Part shown: positions 1 through 9,203 of the stretch, in pieces
How positions within the stretch are numbered: position 1 is the stretch's first letter
How the letters are laid out: each line of letters starts with the position of its first letter
Source of the DNA: Chitinophaga sp. LS1
GTDB lineage: Bacteria; Bacteroidota; Bacteroidia; Chitinophagales; Chitinophagaceae
NCBI RefSeq assembly: GCF_034274695.1
Contig: NZ_CP128362.1
Location: 2,294,001 to 2,358,000, forward strand
Length of the DNA stretch: 64,000 nucleotides
Reading direction: 5' to 3'
Notes under the pieces: generated by a model
Database searches by the model: none
Seen by the model: only the letters and a program-made list of their open reading frames with translations
What the model was told of the DNA's origin: nothing
Position numbers and translations under genes: made by a program

Positions 1-49
1 GTACAGAAAGTGGATCGGGATAGGGTGCATAACCCCAAACAGCTAGAAG

Positions 50-679
50 ATGAGAAACGTAATTCAAGTAGTAAGAGAGGCATTGCTCACCAATTTCAGG
101 GAGTTAGACAAGTGGTTTGATAAAGAAGCTGACCTGTTACACTATAAACCTGACGCGGGGCATTGGAATGCCAGAGAAGTGCTGGAACATATCAGCCTTA
201 CAAATTATTTCCTGTTACTGATTATTAACAAGAGTACACGTCGTGCCCTGGATCGCAGACATGCGGCCGGAGCGATTACATTGCCTGCAGATTACCATGA
301 AAAGTTTGACCAGATCGATGTAATAGGTAGCCGTTCTTTTGGATGGATCAGACCCGAACACCTGGAGCCTAGCGGCCTGCAGGACATGCACGAAATCAGA
401 ACCTTGCTCAAACAACAGTTTGCGCAATGTATGTATAATCTTAGTCTGCTGAAAAATGGAGAAGGCATGTTGGTACTTACCAATATGTCTGTGAATCACC
501 TGGGCAAACTGGATATTTACCAGTACATCTACTTTTTAACTAAGCACATCGAGCGCCACATTCGCCAGATGGAAAGGTTAAAAAGAGAATACAATGGAGA
601 AAAAGAACCGGCTACACGTATTGTGACAGCCATCGTAGATGCGCCAGACGAAGCAGCAGCAGATATGGCAGTGCTATAA
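50..679 (+). CDS. DinB-like four-helix protein
   Basis: A 209-residue soluble protein that looks like the DinB/YfiT-type helical-bundle superfamily. The N-terminal part carries the HWNAREVLEHI segment (about residues 38-48) and the C-terminal helix carries KHIERHIRQM (about 165-174), the usual arrangement of histidines that bind a metal between helices in this superfamily. Members act in stress responses or as thiol-dependent transferases, but the substrate cannot be told from sequence. The tail after residue 180 is acidic and probably disordered. It stands alone, followed by a terminator-like hairpin at 740-771. The fold assignment is reasonable; the function is unknown. Confidence 0.6.
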   Translation: MRNVIQVVREALLTNFRELDKWFDKEADLLHYKPDAGHWNAREVLEHISLTNYFLLLIINKSTRRALDRRHAAGAITLPADYHEKFDQIDVIGSRSFGWIRPEHLEPSGLQDMHEIRTLLKQQFAQCMYNLSLLKNGEGMLVLTNMSVNHLGKLDIYQYIYFLTKHIERHIRQMERLKREYNGEKEPATRIVTAIVDAPDEAAADMAVL

Positions 680-739
680 TGGTCAACTATATTGTTCATC
701 CTTTGTTTTTTAATTCCGCTGTTCTAATACCATTCAATG

Positions 740-771
740 TACCGGTAACAATCTTGTTGCCGGTATTTTTT
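740..771 (+). terminator. Intrinsic terminator after the DinB-like gene
   Basis: A 12-bp stem (740-751 against 754-765, one T-G wobble) is followed by a run of six T. It lies 60 bases after the DinB-like stop codon and before the promoter of the next gene. Confidence 0.65.
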
Positions 772-884
772 GTGAAGCGAACAGCAACCCTAAAATTTGT
801 TAATATGCCCAAATGAAATTGTAAGAAACATCGTACATATACCGCGGGGTAATCCTGCCCTGCCAGTTTTCTTATATAAGAATG

Positions 885-892
885 TACCTTTG
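885..892 (+). promoter_or_regulatory. Candidate -7 box (TACCTTTG)
   Basis: This octamer fits the Bacteroidota -7 consensus TAnnTTTG and lies 20 bases before the ATG of the AAA ATPase gene. I see no good -33 TTG box at the expected spacing, so this is a candidate only. Confidence 0.4.
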
Positions 893-912
893 CAATCATT
901 TTTAAAAATCGC

Positions 913-1980
913 ATGGAAAATATTTTACAGCAGCGGGTGATCAGTGGGGATACTATTTTTGGCAATGGCCTGCTTGAGAGCAGACCCTTTTACCTGTATT
1001 ATTTCAATAGAATACCTAATATAAGTATGGTTTACGGCATTAACGGTGAGCGGTCGCTTGCCGCTTTTAAAAATGCCTACAAGGATAAAATATCAGAAGT
1101 ATACAGAAGGGAAGAGATCGACAAGAAAGATAAAACTTATCAGCATGACCTCTCCATTGTCTTGCTCAACAATGAGTTAATGGTGGAGTTTGGCGATGGT
1201 TACTGCGAAATTCTGCACAATGGCCATTCAGACCCCTTTGTCAAAGAAATAACTACCCTGGTAAGAAGATACCGTACCCGCGAAAAGAAAAAGAAATTTG
1301 AACTGAACCTGATCACCGTGGAAAATGGCACTCTGACGCTAAAACCCATGGAGTTCAAGCGGACTAAACTGGACCTGCATCTCTATTATGAGGATGACTT
1401 CCTGTCCATCGATCAGCTGATATACAAACGTCTGAATACAGACGAAGATAAAGGGATTGTATTACTGCATGGATTGCCTGGTACCGGTAAGACCACTTAC
1501 CTGCGGTATCTGATCGGCCGATTGAAGAAGAGAGTGTTATTCCTTTCTCCGGCAGTGGCCCGCAATATTATGCAGCCTGAGTTTATCGATCTGCTGATTG
1601 ATAACCCGAATACCATTCTGGTGATTGAAGATGCGGAGAATATCATCATGGATAGAAAGACTACAGGGAATTCTTCCGTGTCTAACCTCCTGAACCTGTC
1701 CGATGGTCTGCTGGCAGACTGTCTGAATGTGCAGGTGATCTGTACTTTCAATAGTGATATTTCACAGATTGACAGCGCATTGCTGAGGAAAGGGCGTTTG
1801 ATCGCTAAGTATGAGTTTGGTAAGTTGTCAGTAGATAAGGCGCGTCAGCTGTCAGGGAAACAGGGTTTCCAGACGTTGATTGATAAGCCGATGACGATAG
1901 CCGAGGTGATGAACCAGCATGAGCCCAGCTTTGAAAAGCAGGAGGTGACTATTGGTTTCAGGGCCGGGTTTAAGATGTAG
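913..1980 (+). CDS. AAA-family ATPase
   Basis: A 355-residue protein with a C-terminal AAA ATPase domain. Walker A is GLPGTGKTT (about residues 187-195) and Walker B is TILVIEDAENII (about 235-246), where ED replaces the usual DE. An arginine-rich segment ALLRKGRL lies about 50 residues later, where AAA proteins have sensor and arginine-finger elements. The N-terminal 170 residues match no domain I recognise. The layout recalls BCS1-like AAA proteins, which remodel protein substrates, but no membrane segment is visible. It is a single-gene unit between a terminator and a following hairpin. Its partner and substrate are unknown. Confidence 0.7.
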   Translation: MENILQQRVISGDTIFGNGLLESRPFYLYYFNRIPNISMVYGINGERSLAAFKNAYKDKISEVYRREEIDKKDKTYQHDLSIVLLNNELMVEFGDGYCEILHNGHSDPFVKEITTLVRRYRTREKKKKFELNLITVENGTLTLKPMEFKRTKLDLHLYYEDDFLSIDQLIYKRLNTDEDKGIVLLHGLPGTGKTTYLRYLIGRLKKRVLFLSPAVARNIMQPEFIDLLIDNPNTILVIEDAENIIMDRKTTGNSSVSNLLNLSDGLLADCLNVQVICTFNSDISQIDSALLRKGRLIAKYEFGKLSVDKARQLSGKQGFQTLIDKPMTIAEVMNQHEPSFEKQEVTIGFRAGFKM

Positions 1981-2000
1981 TATTTCTGTCTTTCAGAATA

Positions 2001-2036
2001 AAAGGAGGGTCATCAATCTGATGAACCCTCTTTTCC
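2001..2036 (+). terminator. Intrinsic terminator after the AAA ATPase
   Basis: An imperfect hairpin (AGGAGGGT-CATCA against TGATGAACCCTCTT, one bulged base) is followed by a T-rich run. It begins 20 bases after the stop codon. Confidence 0.6.
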
Positions 2037-2184
2037 TTTTTATATAGCCGGCCTCTTCTTTACTAGTAGTTATTCAGGAATTTATATATTTTTAAGTGTT
2101 ATTTATATGATAAATTATTAAAGGGGACGATTTTATTCACTAGTCATAGAGGAGCATTCCATTATTTCTATAACCTAACAGCTT

Positions 2185-3720
2185 ATGCAACACCACAGCC
2201 TTTTTCCAATTAGGCCAGCCGTTCTATTAATTATCCTGATGGCCTTTTTTTCCTGTAAGAAAGAAACGATTATCAATCAGTCATTGATTGCCGAAACAGC
2301 ATCCACGTACAATTTCATAAAGTTTTGGTTTGATACTGCGCAAAACCCACTTTATCTGAATAGTACGATTTCAATGACTATCGATGGCAACTCCATTACA
2401 GGTAGAGTTCCTTATTATACGAATATTACTTCGCTGATTCCTTCTTTTGAAATGAACGGTGTTTCAGTGACAGTCAATGATTCAGCGCAAACCAGTGGAG
2501 TCAATGCGCAAAACTTCAAGAAAGTCGTTTATTACAATGTAGTCGGTGAGGATGGAACAAAAAGCACTTATACTATAAACCTGACTAATTTTACGGGTTT
2601 ACCTGTCATAAATATCAAGACGGCTGATGGTATTGCTATTTCCTCCAAAGATGATTATGTAACAGGTACTATTTCTATAGATGGTGCAGGCATATATGAT
2701 GACCTGAGTGAAACTTCGATGAAAATAAAAGGGCGTGGTAATTCAACCTGGGGACAACCTAAAAACCCTTACAAGATGAAGTTTGATAGCAAGACGGCTA
2801 TATTAGGAGAGGCGAAGGCGAAGACCTGGGTGCTATTGGCCAATTATTTTGATAATACTATGCTACGTAATGGGACAGCATGGTTTATGGGACAATTAAG
2901 TAATCTGGATTGGACTCCTAGTAGTCACTTTGCGGAAGTTTTTCTCAATAATGTATTTATAGGTTGTTACCAGATTACAGATCAGGTAGAAGAAGGTAGC
3001 AACAGGGTGAATGTTGGTGATGATGGGTACCTGGTGGAAGTAGACCAGCTATCCAGGCTGGATGCTGATGACATCTATTTTCAGACATCCCGTATTCTCT
3101 GTAGTATAAAGGCCCCCGATGTAACGGAGGGGGATGAGCAATATACATACATCAAAGATTATGTAACAGCAGCTGAAAATGCTTTGTATGCAGACAACTT
3201 TACAGATCCGGAAGAAGGCTATGCAAAATACCTGGATGTAACCAGCTTTGTAGACTGGTACCTGATCAATGAGATTGCCCGCAATACAGATGCGGCCTTT
3301 GTATCCAGCTGTTATATGAACCTTATACCAGGGGGAAAACTGAAAATGGGCCCGATATGGGACTTTGATATTGCATTCGGAAATGTGAATTACAATACGA
3401 ACTACAGCCCCGAGGGATGGTATATAAATGGTGGTTTATGGCTGGAACGTTTGTGGAAAGATCCTGCCTTTATTGCGAAACTGAAAACCCGCCTGGCTTA
3501 TTTTAAATCAGAGGAAAACACGATACTTGGTTATATTAATAATACAGCTACAAGTCTGAATTATTCTGTAATTGAAAATAACAATAAATACCAGACGCTT
3601 TATACCTATACCTGGCCTAATTACGCCATTTTAGGATCGTATGACAATGAGGTACTGTACCTCAAAACCTGGTTACATTCCCGTCTGGCCTGGATGGAAA
3701 CTGCGTTGGATACCCTTTGA
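2185..3720 (+). CDS. CotH-like kinase-family lipoprotein
   Basis: A 511-residue secreted lipoprotein. The N-terminal hydrophobic segment ends in AFFSCKKE, a lipobox with Cys at about residue 24. Residues about 45-150 form a beta-rich region. The CotH domain follows, recognised from MKIKGRGNSTWGQPKNPY (about 180-197), KTWVLLANYFDNTMLRN, FIGCYQITDQVEE and GPIWDFDIAFGN (about 391-402), the last being the acidic active-site strand of atypical CotH kinases. CotH proteins phosphorylate proteins in Bacillus spores; in Bacteroidota they are often surface lipoproteins of unknown target. The gene stands alone and a hairpin follows. Confidence 0.8.
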   Translation: MQHHSLFPIRPAVLLIILMAFFSCKKETIINQSLIAETASTYNFIKFWFDTAQNPLYLNSTISMTIDGNSITGRVPYYTNITSLIPSFEMNGVSVTVNDSAQTSGVNAQNFKKVVYYNVVGEDGTKSTYTINLTNFTGLPVINIKTADGIAISSKDDYVTGTISIDGAGIYDDLSETSMKIKGRGNSTWGQPKNPYKMKFDSKTAILGEAKAKTWVLLANYFDNTMLRNGTAWFMGQLSNLDWTPSSHFAEVFLNNVFIGCYQITDQVEEGSNRVNVGDDGYLVEVDQLSRLDADDIYFQTSRILCSIKAPDVTEGDEQYTYIKDYVTAAENALYADNFTDPEEGYAKYLDVTSFVDWYLINEIARNTDAAFVSSCYMNLIPGGKLKMGPIWDFDIAFGNVNYNTNYSPEGWYINGGLWLERLWKDPAFIAKLKTRLAYFKSEENTILGYINNTATSLNYSVIENNNKYQTLYTYTWPNYAILGSYDNEVLYLKTWLHSRLAWMETALDTL

Positions 3721-3749
3721 GCAAGGGATTGCAGGATGTAAAGAAATAG

Positions 3750-3782
3750 AATAGCTTTTGCCATCTGGTAGAAGCTATTTTT
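3750..3782 (+). terminator. Probable terminator after the CotH-like gene
   Basis: An 8-bp stem AATAGCTT / AAGCTATT with a 14-base loop is followed by TTTTTG. Confidence 0.5.
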
Positions 3783-3889
3783 GTCTATTAGATTTGTAGA
3801 CTATTGGAATTTATTTGTAATATTGTACTGATCAAGCTCCATTGGCCACCAAACAGTGGGCTATTTTTTCCTGTTAGAAAATAATAGTT

Positions 3890-5101
3890 GTGCATTTAAA
3901 TCACATGGCCTGGGCGATCCCCCTATTTTTGGGATTAATGGTAATTGAGTACCTGGTAGCTAAGAAAACCGGGAAGAACTATTTTGGATTTGCTGAAAGT
4001 GTCAGCAATATTAACGTTGGTATTGCTGAACGTCTGTTTGACACCTTTACTGTTGGTCTTTTTTATTTTGTGTATGATTTCCTTCACAGGCATTTCGGTA
4101 TTTTCCACATTTCTTCCGGCCCTTTATTATGGTTCAGTCTTTTGTTACTGACAGATTTCATCTGGTATTGGTACCATAGGCTGGCGCATGAAGTGAACAT
4201 ACTCTGGGCGGTACATGTCGTTCATCATCAGAGTGAGGATTTTAATTATACCGTATCAGCGAGGATCACCGTATTACAGGCGGTTGCACGTATGTGTTTC
4301 TGGAGCATATTACCTGTGATTGGTTTTCCACCGGCTATGATCGTCAGTGTACAGCTGGTACATGGTATCTATCCATTTTTTATCCATACCCGTACTATTC
4401 CTAAACTGGGTATTCTGGAATATATACTGGTTACGCCATCTCATCACCGGGTACATCATGCGGCAAATGAGCAATACCTGGACAGGAACTATGGGGATGT
4501 ATTCATATTCTGGGACAAGCTGTTTGGCACCTTTACAGAAGAAAATGAGGAACCGGTTTATGGGTTGACCAAACCACTGAATAGTTACAGCTTTTTATGG
4601 CAGCATTTTCACTTTATATTAGAAATTATTTACACTGTCCGGCAAACGAAAGGCTGGTTGCCTAAACTGAAAGTGATTTTTGGTAAGCCGGACTATATAG
4701 ATCCTGCTCTCAGGACCCGGCTGGAAGAAAAGTTCCTTGTTCAGGACAGAAATGGTGTACCTAACCATCGGTTACAATCTTATATCATTGCACAGGTTGG
4801 TTGCCTGATGCTGATCTTATTCAGTTTTCTGTTGCTGGAAAATGTGATTCCTGCTATTATACAGGTCGGTATTTCCCTGTTTATCTTATTGACGCTCATT
4901 AATATAGGAGCTATTCTGGAACAAAGACGCTGGGTAGTTTACCTTGAATATGCCAGATTACTTACCCTGTCGGCCATTATCTTATACCAATGGTATCACC
5001 CGGTATTGCTATTGACCTTTATAGTTTTACAGTTACCTCTGATCTTTTTCAGAAATCCTTTGGAGAAAGGCTATCTCATGGTCTTATATGGTAGGCAGTA
5101 G
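3890..5101 (+). CDS. Fatty acid hydroxylase / sterol desaturase family membrane protein
   Basis: A 403-residue multi-span membrane protein with the histidine clusters of the di-iron fatty acid hydroxylase superfamily: WYHRLAHE (about residue 93), HVVHHQSEDFN (about 109) and HHRVHHAANEQYLD (about 185). These bind two irons and hydroxylate or desaturate a membrane lipid. Hydrophobic segments flank the clusters, and the last 120 residues add several more. The longest frame starts with GTG at 3890; an ATG at 3905 (MAWAIPLF) is an equally good start. Bacteroidota homologues are often annotated as sterol desaturases although they make no sterols, so the substrate is open. It is a single-gene unit closed by a strong terminator. 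Confidence 0.8.
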   Translation: MHLNHMAWAIPLFLGLMVIEYLVAKKTGKNYFGFAESVSNINVGIAERLFDTFTVGLFYFVYDFLHRHFGIFHISSGPLLWFSLLLLTDFIWYWYHRLAHEVNILWAVHVVHHQSEDFNYTVSARITVLQAVARMCFWSILPVIGFPPAMIVSVQLVHGIYPFFIHTRTIPKLGILEYILVTPSHHRVHHAANEQYLDRNYGDVFIFWDKLFGTFTEENEEPVYGLTKPLNSYSFLWQHFHFILEIIYTVRQTKGWLPKLKVIFGKPDYIDPALRTRLEEKFLVQDRNGVPNHRLQSYIIAQVGCLMLILFSFLLLENVIPAIIQVGISLFILLTLINIGAILEQRRWVVYLEYARLLTLSAIILYQWYHPVLLLTFIVLQLPLIFFRNPLEKGYLMVLYGRQ

Positions 5102-5122
5102 TATAATTGTTAAATTAATTAT

Positions 5123-5163
5123 AAAAAGGCAGGTAGTCCTCCAGGAGGATTACCTGCCTTTTT
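5123..5163 (+). terminator. Strong intrinsic terminator before the EPS operon
   Basis: An 18-bp stem (5123-5140 against 5146-5163, one G-T wobble) has a 5-base loop and a T-tail built into the 3' arm. It separates the hydroxylase gene from the exopolysaccharide operon and, being A-led and T-ended, may work in both directions. Confidence 0.8.
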
Positions 5164-5518
5164 CTGTTATAAAATTATGAATAACAACTGATTAGGTGTA
5201 TTTTGGGTAGGAGTATATGGCTTTGGTCCGGATATATTCCGGGGTGATGATATAGCTGTCTGAAGAATAATGTTTCTTATTACCAGTGGTTTAAACTGAG
5301 TGAATTATACTAATATTATTTTAATTCTTACTACATCTTTAATCTTCGGGTATAATTTTCAATCTAATAGGAATTAGTTCACTGGTTTCCATTGGGGTAA
5401 TATTTATATGTTATTTTTAATAGCTTTGCACCTGACTTTTTCCAGATGGCAAAAAATCATTGGGAACTAGTGTATTGAAATTGTTTTAATAATCCGTGAA
5501 GATTTTATCTGATATTTC
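5164..5518 (+). promoter_or_regulatory. Leader region of the exopolysaccharide operon
   Basis: A 355-base A/T-rich gap before the first export gene, without an open frame I would call a gene. A TAGCTTTG sequence at 5421-5428 matches the Bacteroidota -7 consensus and would give a transcript leader of roughly 85 bases. No clear -33 box sits at standard spacing. The upstream 250 bases may hold regulator sites, but I see no strong repeat. Confidence 0.4.
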
Positions 5519-8044
5519 ATGTTGAAGAAATTACTTTTGCTACAGCTGTTTATAATGTTAATTGGTAATTGTGCCTTTGCGCAGAATAACACCAATTCCT
5601 CATCATCGTCTTCTTCAAGCCAATTAAGTCAGGTAAAAGTTGATAACCTCACAGATGACCAGATCCGTCAGCTGGTTGCAGAAATGAAGAAAAACAATGT
5701 TTCCTACTCACAAATAGATGATTATGCAGCTCAGAGAGGGATGTCTGATACAGAAGTGCAGAAATTGAAAGCGCGTATCAAGCAATTAAACCTGGATTCT
5801 GAGTTAACATCAAACGGAAAGAATAACAATTCCTTCCGCGATAGTACCAGCAGGCAATATAATAACGATGAACAACAGGAAGATGACAGTATTGCCTACT
5901 TCCAGGAACGGTATAAAAAGATCAAGGACAGGCAGGATTTTGAAAAGGAACTGAGAAGGCAAAAGATATTTGGTACTGAGTTGTTTAGTAATAAGAACCT
6001 GACCTTTGAGCCCAACCTTCGCATGGCGACCCCTCCCAATTACAAACTGGCAGCCAATGATGAGCTGATCATTGAGGTTTATGGCTATTCAGAAGTACAG
6101 CACAAACTCAAAGTGAGTCCTGAAGGCTATGTACGGATTCCATACTTAGGGCCTGTGTATGTAAACGGCCTTACAATGGAAGAGGCAAGGAACCGGATCA
6201 CAAAGCAATTATCCACTATTTACGGTGGCATCAATAATGGTAATACTTCTGTGCAGGTATCCCTGGGCAATATCCGCAGTATCCGCGTGTTACTAATTGG
6301 AGAGATTATGCGTCCGGGAACATATACCCTGCCTTCTCTGGCTACTGTGGCCAACGCGTTGTATGTATCCGGTGGTCCTAACGAAAATGGTTCTTTCCGT
6401 TACATTGAAGTGATCAGAAACGGGCAAACAATCTCCACTTTTGACTTGTACGACTTCCTGATTCACGGTGATCTTACTAACAATGTCGTATTGCAGGACC
6501 AGGATATTGTAAAGGTAAATGCTTATAAAACCCGTATAGAACTGACTGGTGAAATCAAGCGTCCTGCTATTTTTGAAGCAAAGGAATCCGAGACATTGAA
6601 AGATATGATCACTTTTGCCGGAGGGTATACTGACAATGCTTACAAAGACATCATCAGGGCATTCAGGGTAAATAACAAGGCCAAAGAAGTAGTGAATGTG
6701 CCAGCTGATAAAGTAAGTAGCTTTCACTTACATACCGGCGACAAATTCTACATTGATTCCGTCCTTGCCCGGTATATAAACAGGATCACTATTTCCGGTG
6801 CGGTTTTCCACCCGGGTGATTATGCACTGGATTCGGGTATGACTGTTCAGGACCTGATTCAGAAAGCAGATGGGCTATTGGAAGACGCGGTGTTGACAAG
6901 AGGAGTGATCCGCAGGTTGCAGGATGACTATACACCCGCCTTCATCAGTTTCAATATAAATGATGTAATGGCCGGAAAACAGCCATTGTTACTGAAGAGA
7001 GAGGATAGTGTGATTGTTTTCTCCAAGATGAAGGTAAGGGAAGAATATAAAGTGAAGATAGAAGGAGAGGTGAACAAACCTGGCTATTATAACTATGGTG
7101 ACAGTATGCGCCTGGAAGATCTGATCCTGCTGGCAGGTGGTCTGAAAGACGCGGCGAGCTTGAAACATATTGAAATTTCCCGTCGTATTCGCTCCAATGG
7201 CGCTTATGATTCTTCTGATCTTCGCAAGGCCATTACTCAACAGTTTGATATTAATAAAGACCTTTCAGATGCGCCTGAAGCACCTGGTTTTAGTTTGCAG
7301 CCTTTTGATGAAGTCATCATTCATAAATCTCCTTCTTATACAGAACAGGCCAATGTACTGCTGGAAGGAGAAGTGGTATATCCAGGTTTCTACACCATTT
7401 CCGCCCAGAAAGAACGTATCTCCAGCCTGATTAAGCGTGCTGGTGGTTTGCGTCCTGAGTCTTTCACAGAAGGTTCCTTCCTGCTGCGCAGAACTTACAA
7501 TAGCAAGGGAGACAGCACATTGCTGCTGGATAAACTGGAAGTATTCTACAATAAGCTGAAAGACAGCTCCGATATTGAAAAAGTGCGTAAGGCAGTAGAA
7601 AGAAAAGAACAGCTGGTAGGACTTGAAATGGATAAGATCCTTGCCAATCCAGGTTCTAAATATGACATGTACCTGGAAAACGGGGACGTCATTGTAGTAC
7701 CTAAAAAGACCCAGACTGTACAATTATATGGTGAGGTATATTTCCCTAAAAAGGTAAGATTCGACAAGAACTATAGTTTCAGGGATTATGTACGTGGTGC
7801 AGGCGGCTTTACCAACAATGCGCTGAAACGGAGAAGTTATGTTGTCTTTTCCAATGGCTCAGTAAAGAGTACCCGAAAAGCTATTTTCTTCAACAGATAT
7901 CCCAGAATGGAACCCGGAGCTGAAATATATATTCCGGCCAAAAGAGGTAACCGTGGGTTAAGTAGCGGAGAGGCGGTAGGTTTGGCTAGTGCACTGGCTT
8001 CTCTCGCCCTGGTAATTGTAACAATTATTAATGCAACTAAGTAA
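5519..8044 (+). CDS. Wza-type polysaccharide export protein with SLBB repeats
   Basis: An 841-residue outer-membrane export protein, the first gene of the operon. A signal peptide ends near CAFAQ (residue 22), followed by a serine run (about 28-35). A polysaccharide-export domain follows (ANDELIIEVYGYSEVQHKLKVSPEGYVRIPYLGPV, about 178-212). At least six SLBB-type repeats come next, each with the pattern GE(V/I)xxPGxY then a leucine-rich AGG: GEIMRPGTYTL, GEIKRPAIFEA, SGAVFHPGDYAL, GEVNKPGYYNY, GEVVYPGFYTI and GEVYFPKKVRF. A final hydrophobic helix (about 815-838) probably spans the outer membrane. The protein is much longer than enterobacterial Wza because of the extra SLBB repeats, as is common in Bacteroidota. 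It is followed 43 bases later by the Wzz gene. Confidence 0.9.
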   Translation: MLKKLLLLQLFIMLIGNCAFAQNNTNSSSSSSSSQLSQVKVDNLTDDQIRQLVAEMKKNNVSYSQIDDYAAQRGMSDTEVQKLKARIKQLNLDSELTSNGKNNNSFRDSTSRQYNNDEQQEDDSIAYFQERYKKIKDRQDFEKELRRQKIFGTELFSNKNLTFEPNLRMATPPNYKLAANDELIIEVYGYSEVQHKLKVSPEGYVRIPYLGPVYVNGLTMEEARNRITKQLSTIYGGINNGNTSVQVSLGNIRSIRVLLIGEIMRPGTYTLPSLATVANALYVSGGPNENGSFRYIEVIRNGQTISTFDLYDFLIHGDLTNNVVLQDQDIVKVNAYKTRIELTGEIKRPAIFEAKESETLKDMITFAGGYTDNAYKDIIRAFRVNNKAKEVVNVPADKVSSFHLHTGDKFYIDSVLARYINRITISGAVFHPGDYALDSGMTVQDLIQKADGLLEDAVLTRGVIRRLQDDYTPAFISFNINDVMAGKQPLLLKREDSVIVFSKMKVREEYKVKIEGEVNKPGYYNYGDSMRLEDLILLAGGLKDAASLKHIEISRRIRSNGAYDSSDLRKAITQQFDINKDLSDAPEAPGFSLQPFDEVIIHKSPSYTEQANVLLEGEVVYPGFYTISAQKERISSLIKRAGGLRPESFTEGSFLLRRTYNSKGDSTLLLDKLEVFYNKLKDSSDIEKVRKAVERKEQLVGLEMDKILANPGSKYDMYLENGDVIVVPKKTQTVQLYGEVYFPKKVRFDKNYSFRDYVRGAGGFTNNALKRRSYVVFSNGSVKSTRKAIFFNRYPRMEPGAEIYIPAKRGNRGLSSGEAVGLASALASLALVIVTIINATK

Positions 8045-8087
8045 TACCTGTAACTAATCTGCCAAAATTTCGTTAAAGAAAGAGACT

Positions 8088-9170
8088 ATGGAATATACGA
8101 AACAGGTAACTGATAATGGAGGTAAGCAGGAAATGACTTTGAAGCAGCTAATCCTGAAATTAAAGGAATGGTTCGGGTATTTGAGGAGCAAATGGCTTGT
8201 CATTGGAGGATTAGCACTATTAGGTGCTGTTATTGGCATATTCCTTTCTCTAAAAGGTAAACCAAAGTATGTAGGTGAACTCACCTTCGTCATGGAAGAT
8301 AATAAGTCAGGGGGTGCAATGGGGTCTTATGCCAGCATTGCCAGCCAGATGGGTGTAGACCTTGGTAGCGGTGGTTCCGGTTTAGGTGTATTTTCCGGAG
8401 ATAATATTATGGCATTCCTGACCTCCCGCCTCATGGTGGAAAAGGCGCTCCTGTCTGATGTAACTGTGAATGGGAAAACAACCAGCCTGGCTGACCTTTA
8501 CATTGAAACCTATCAGATGAGAAGAGAATGGAAGGATGAAAAGTTACAGCATCTGAGTTTTTCTTCCCGCATAGATCGTAAAAACTGGACTTTACAGCAG
8601 GACAGCGTCATGAATGGTATTTATATGATGCTGACCAAGATGAACCTGAAAGTAGATAAACCTGATAAAAAACTCAGTTTTATCTCTGTAAGATGTACGT
8701 CTGAAAATGAATGGTTTTCCAAGTTATTTACAGAAAAGTTAGTGAAAGAAGCCACTGAATTTTATGTAGAAACCAAAACTCAACGTTCCAGGGCAAATGT
8801 AGATGTGTTGCAGTCAAAAGCAGATTCACTGGAACGTTTACTGAATAAAATGACTTATTCTGCCGCAATGACCCGTGACCTGAATCAGAACCCGGTTAGG
8901 CAGATCGCCACCGTAGGCTCAGAGATGGTCACAAGGGATAAGGTAATGTTGCAAACTGTATATGCTCAGGTGATACAAAACCTTGAAATGAGCAAGATGT
9001 CAATGGCCCAGGAAACACCTATCATTCAGATCGTGGATGTACCCATGCTGCCATTAAAAAAAGAACGTCTGGGCAAATTGAAAGGGATTGTAATAGGAGG
9101 TTTTTTAGGAGGCTTTCTTTCAATTTTATATTTAATGCTGGTAAGAATCTACAGGGAGATAATGGCATAA
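8088..9170 (+). CDS. Wzz-type chain-length determinant protein
   Basis: A 360-residue inner-membrane protein with transmembrane helices near each end (WLVIGGLALLGAVIGIFLSL, about residues 35-54, and GIVIGGFLGGFLSILYLMLV, about 333-352) and a periplasmic helical region between them. This is the Wzz/PCP topology that sets polymer length. There is no fused cytoplasmic tyrosine kinase domain and no separate kinase next door, unlike Wzc-type systems. It works with the Wza-type protein upstream and the Wzx/Wzy pair downstream. Confidence 0.85.
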   Translation: MEYTKQVTDNGGKQEMTLKQLILKLKEWFGYLRSKWLVIGGLALLGAVIGIFLSLKGKPKYVGELTFVMEDNKSGGAMGSYASIASQMGVDLGSGGSGLGVFSGDNIMAFLTSRLMVEKALLSDVTVNGKTTSLADLYIETYQMRREWKDEKLQHLSFSSRIDRKNWTLQQDSVMNGIYMMLTKMNLKVDKPDKKLSFISVRCTSENEWFSKLFTEKLVKEATEFYVETKTQRSRANVDVLQSKADSLERLLNKMTYSAAMTRDLNQNPVRQIATVGSEMVTRDKVMLQTVYAQVIQNLEMSKMSMAQETPIIQIVDVPMLPLKKERLGKLKGIVIGGFLGGFLSILYLMLVRIYREIMA

Positions 9171-9203
9171 TCTCCCCTGCAGTTCCAATAATCTAATGAT
9201 TGA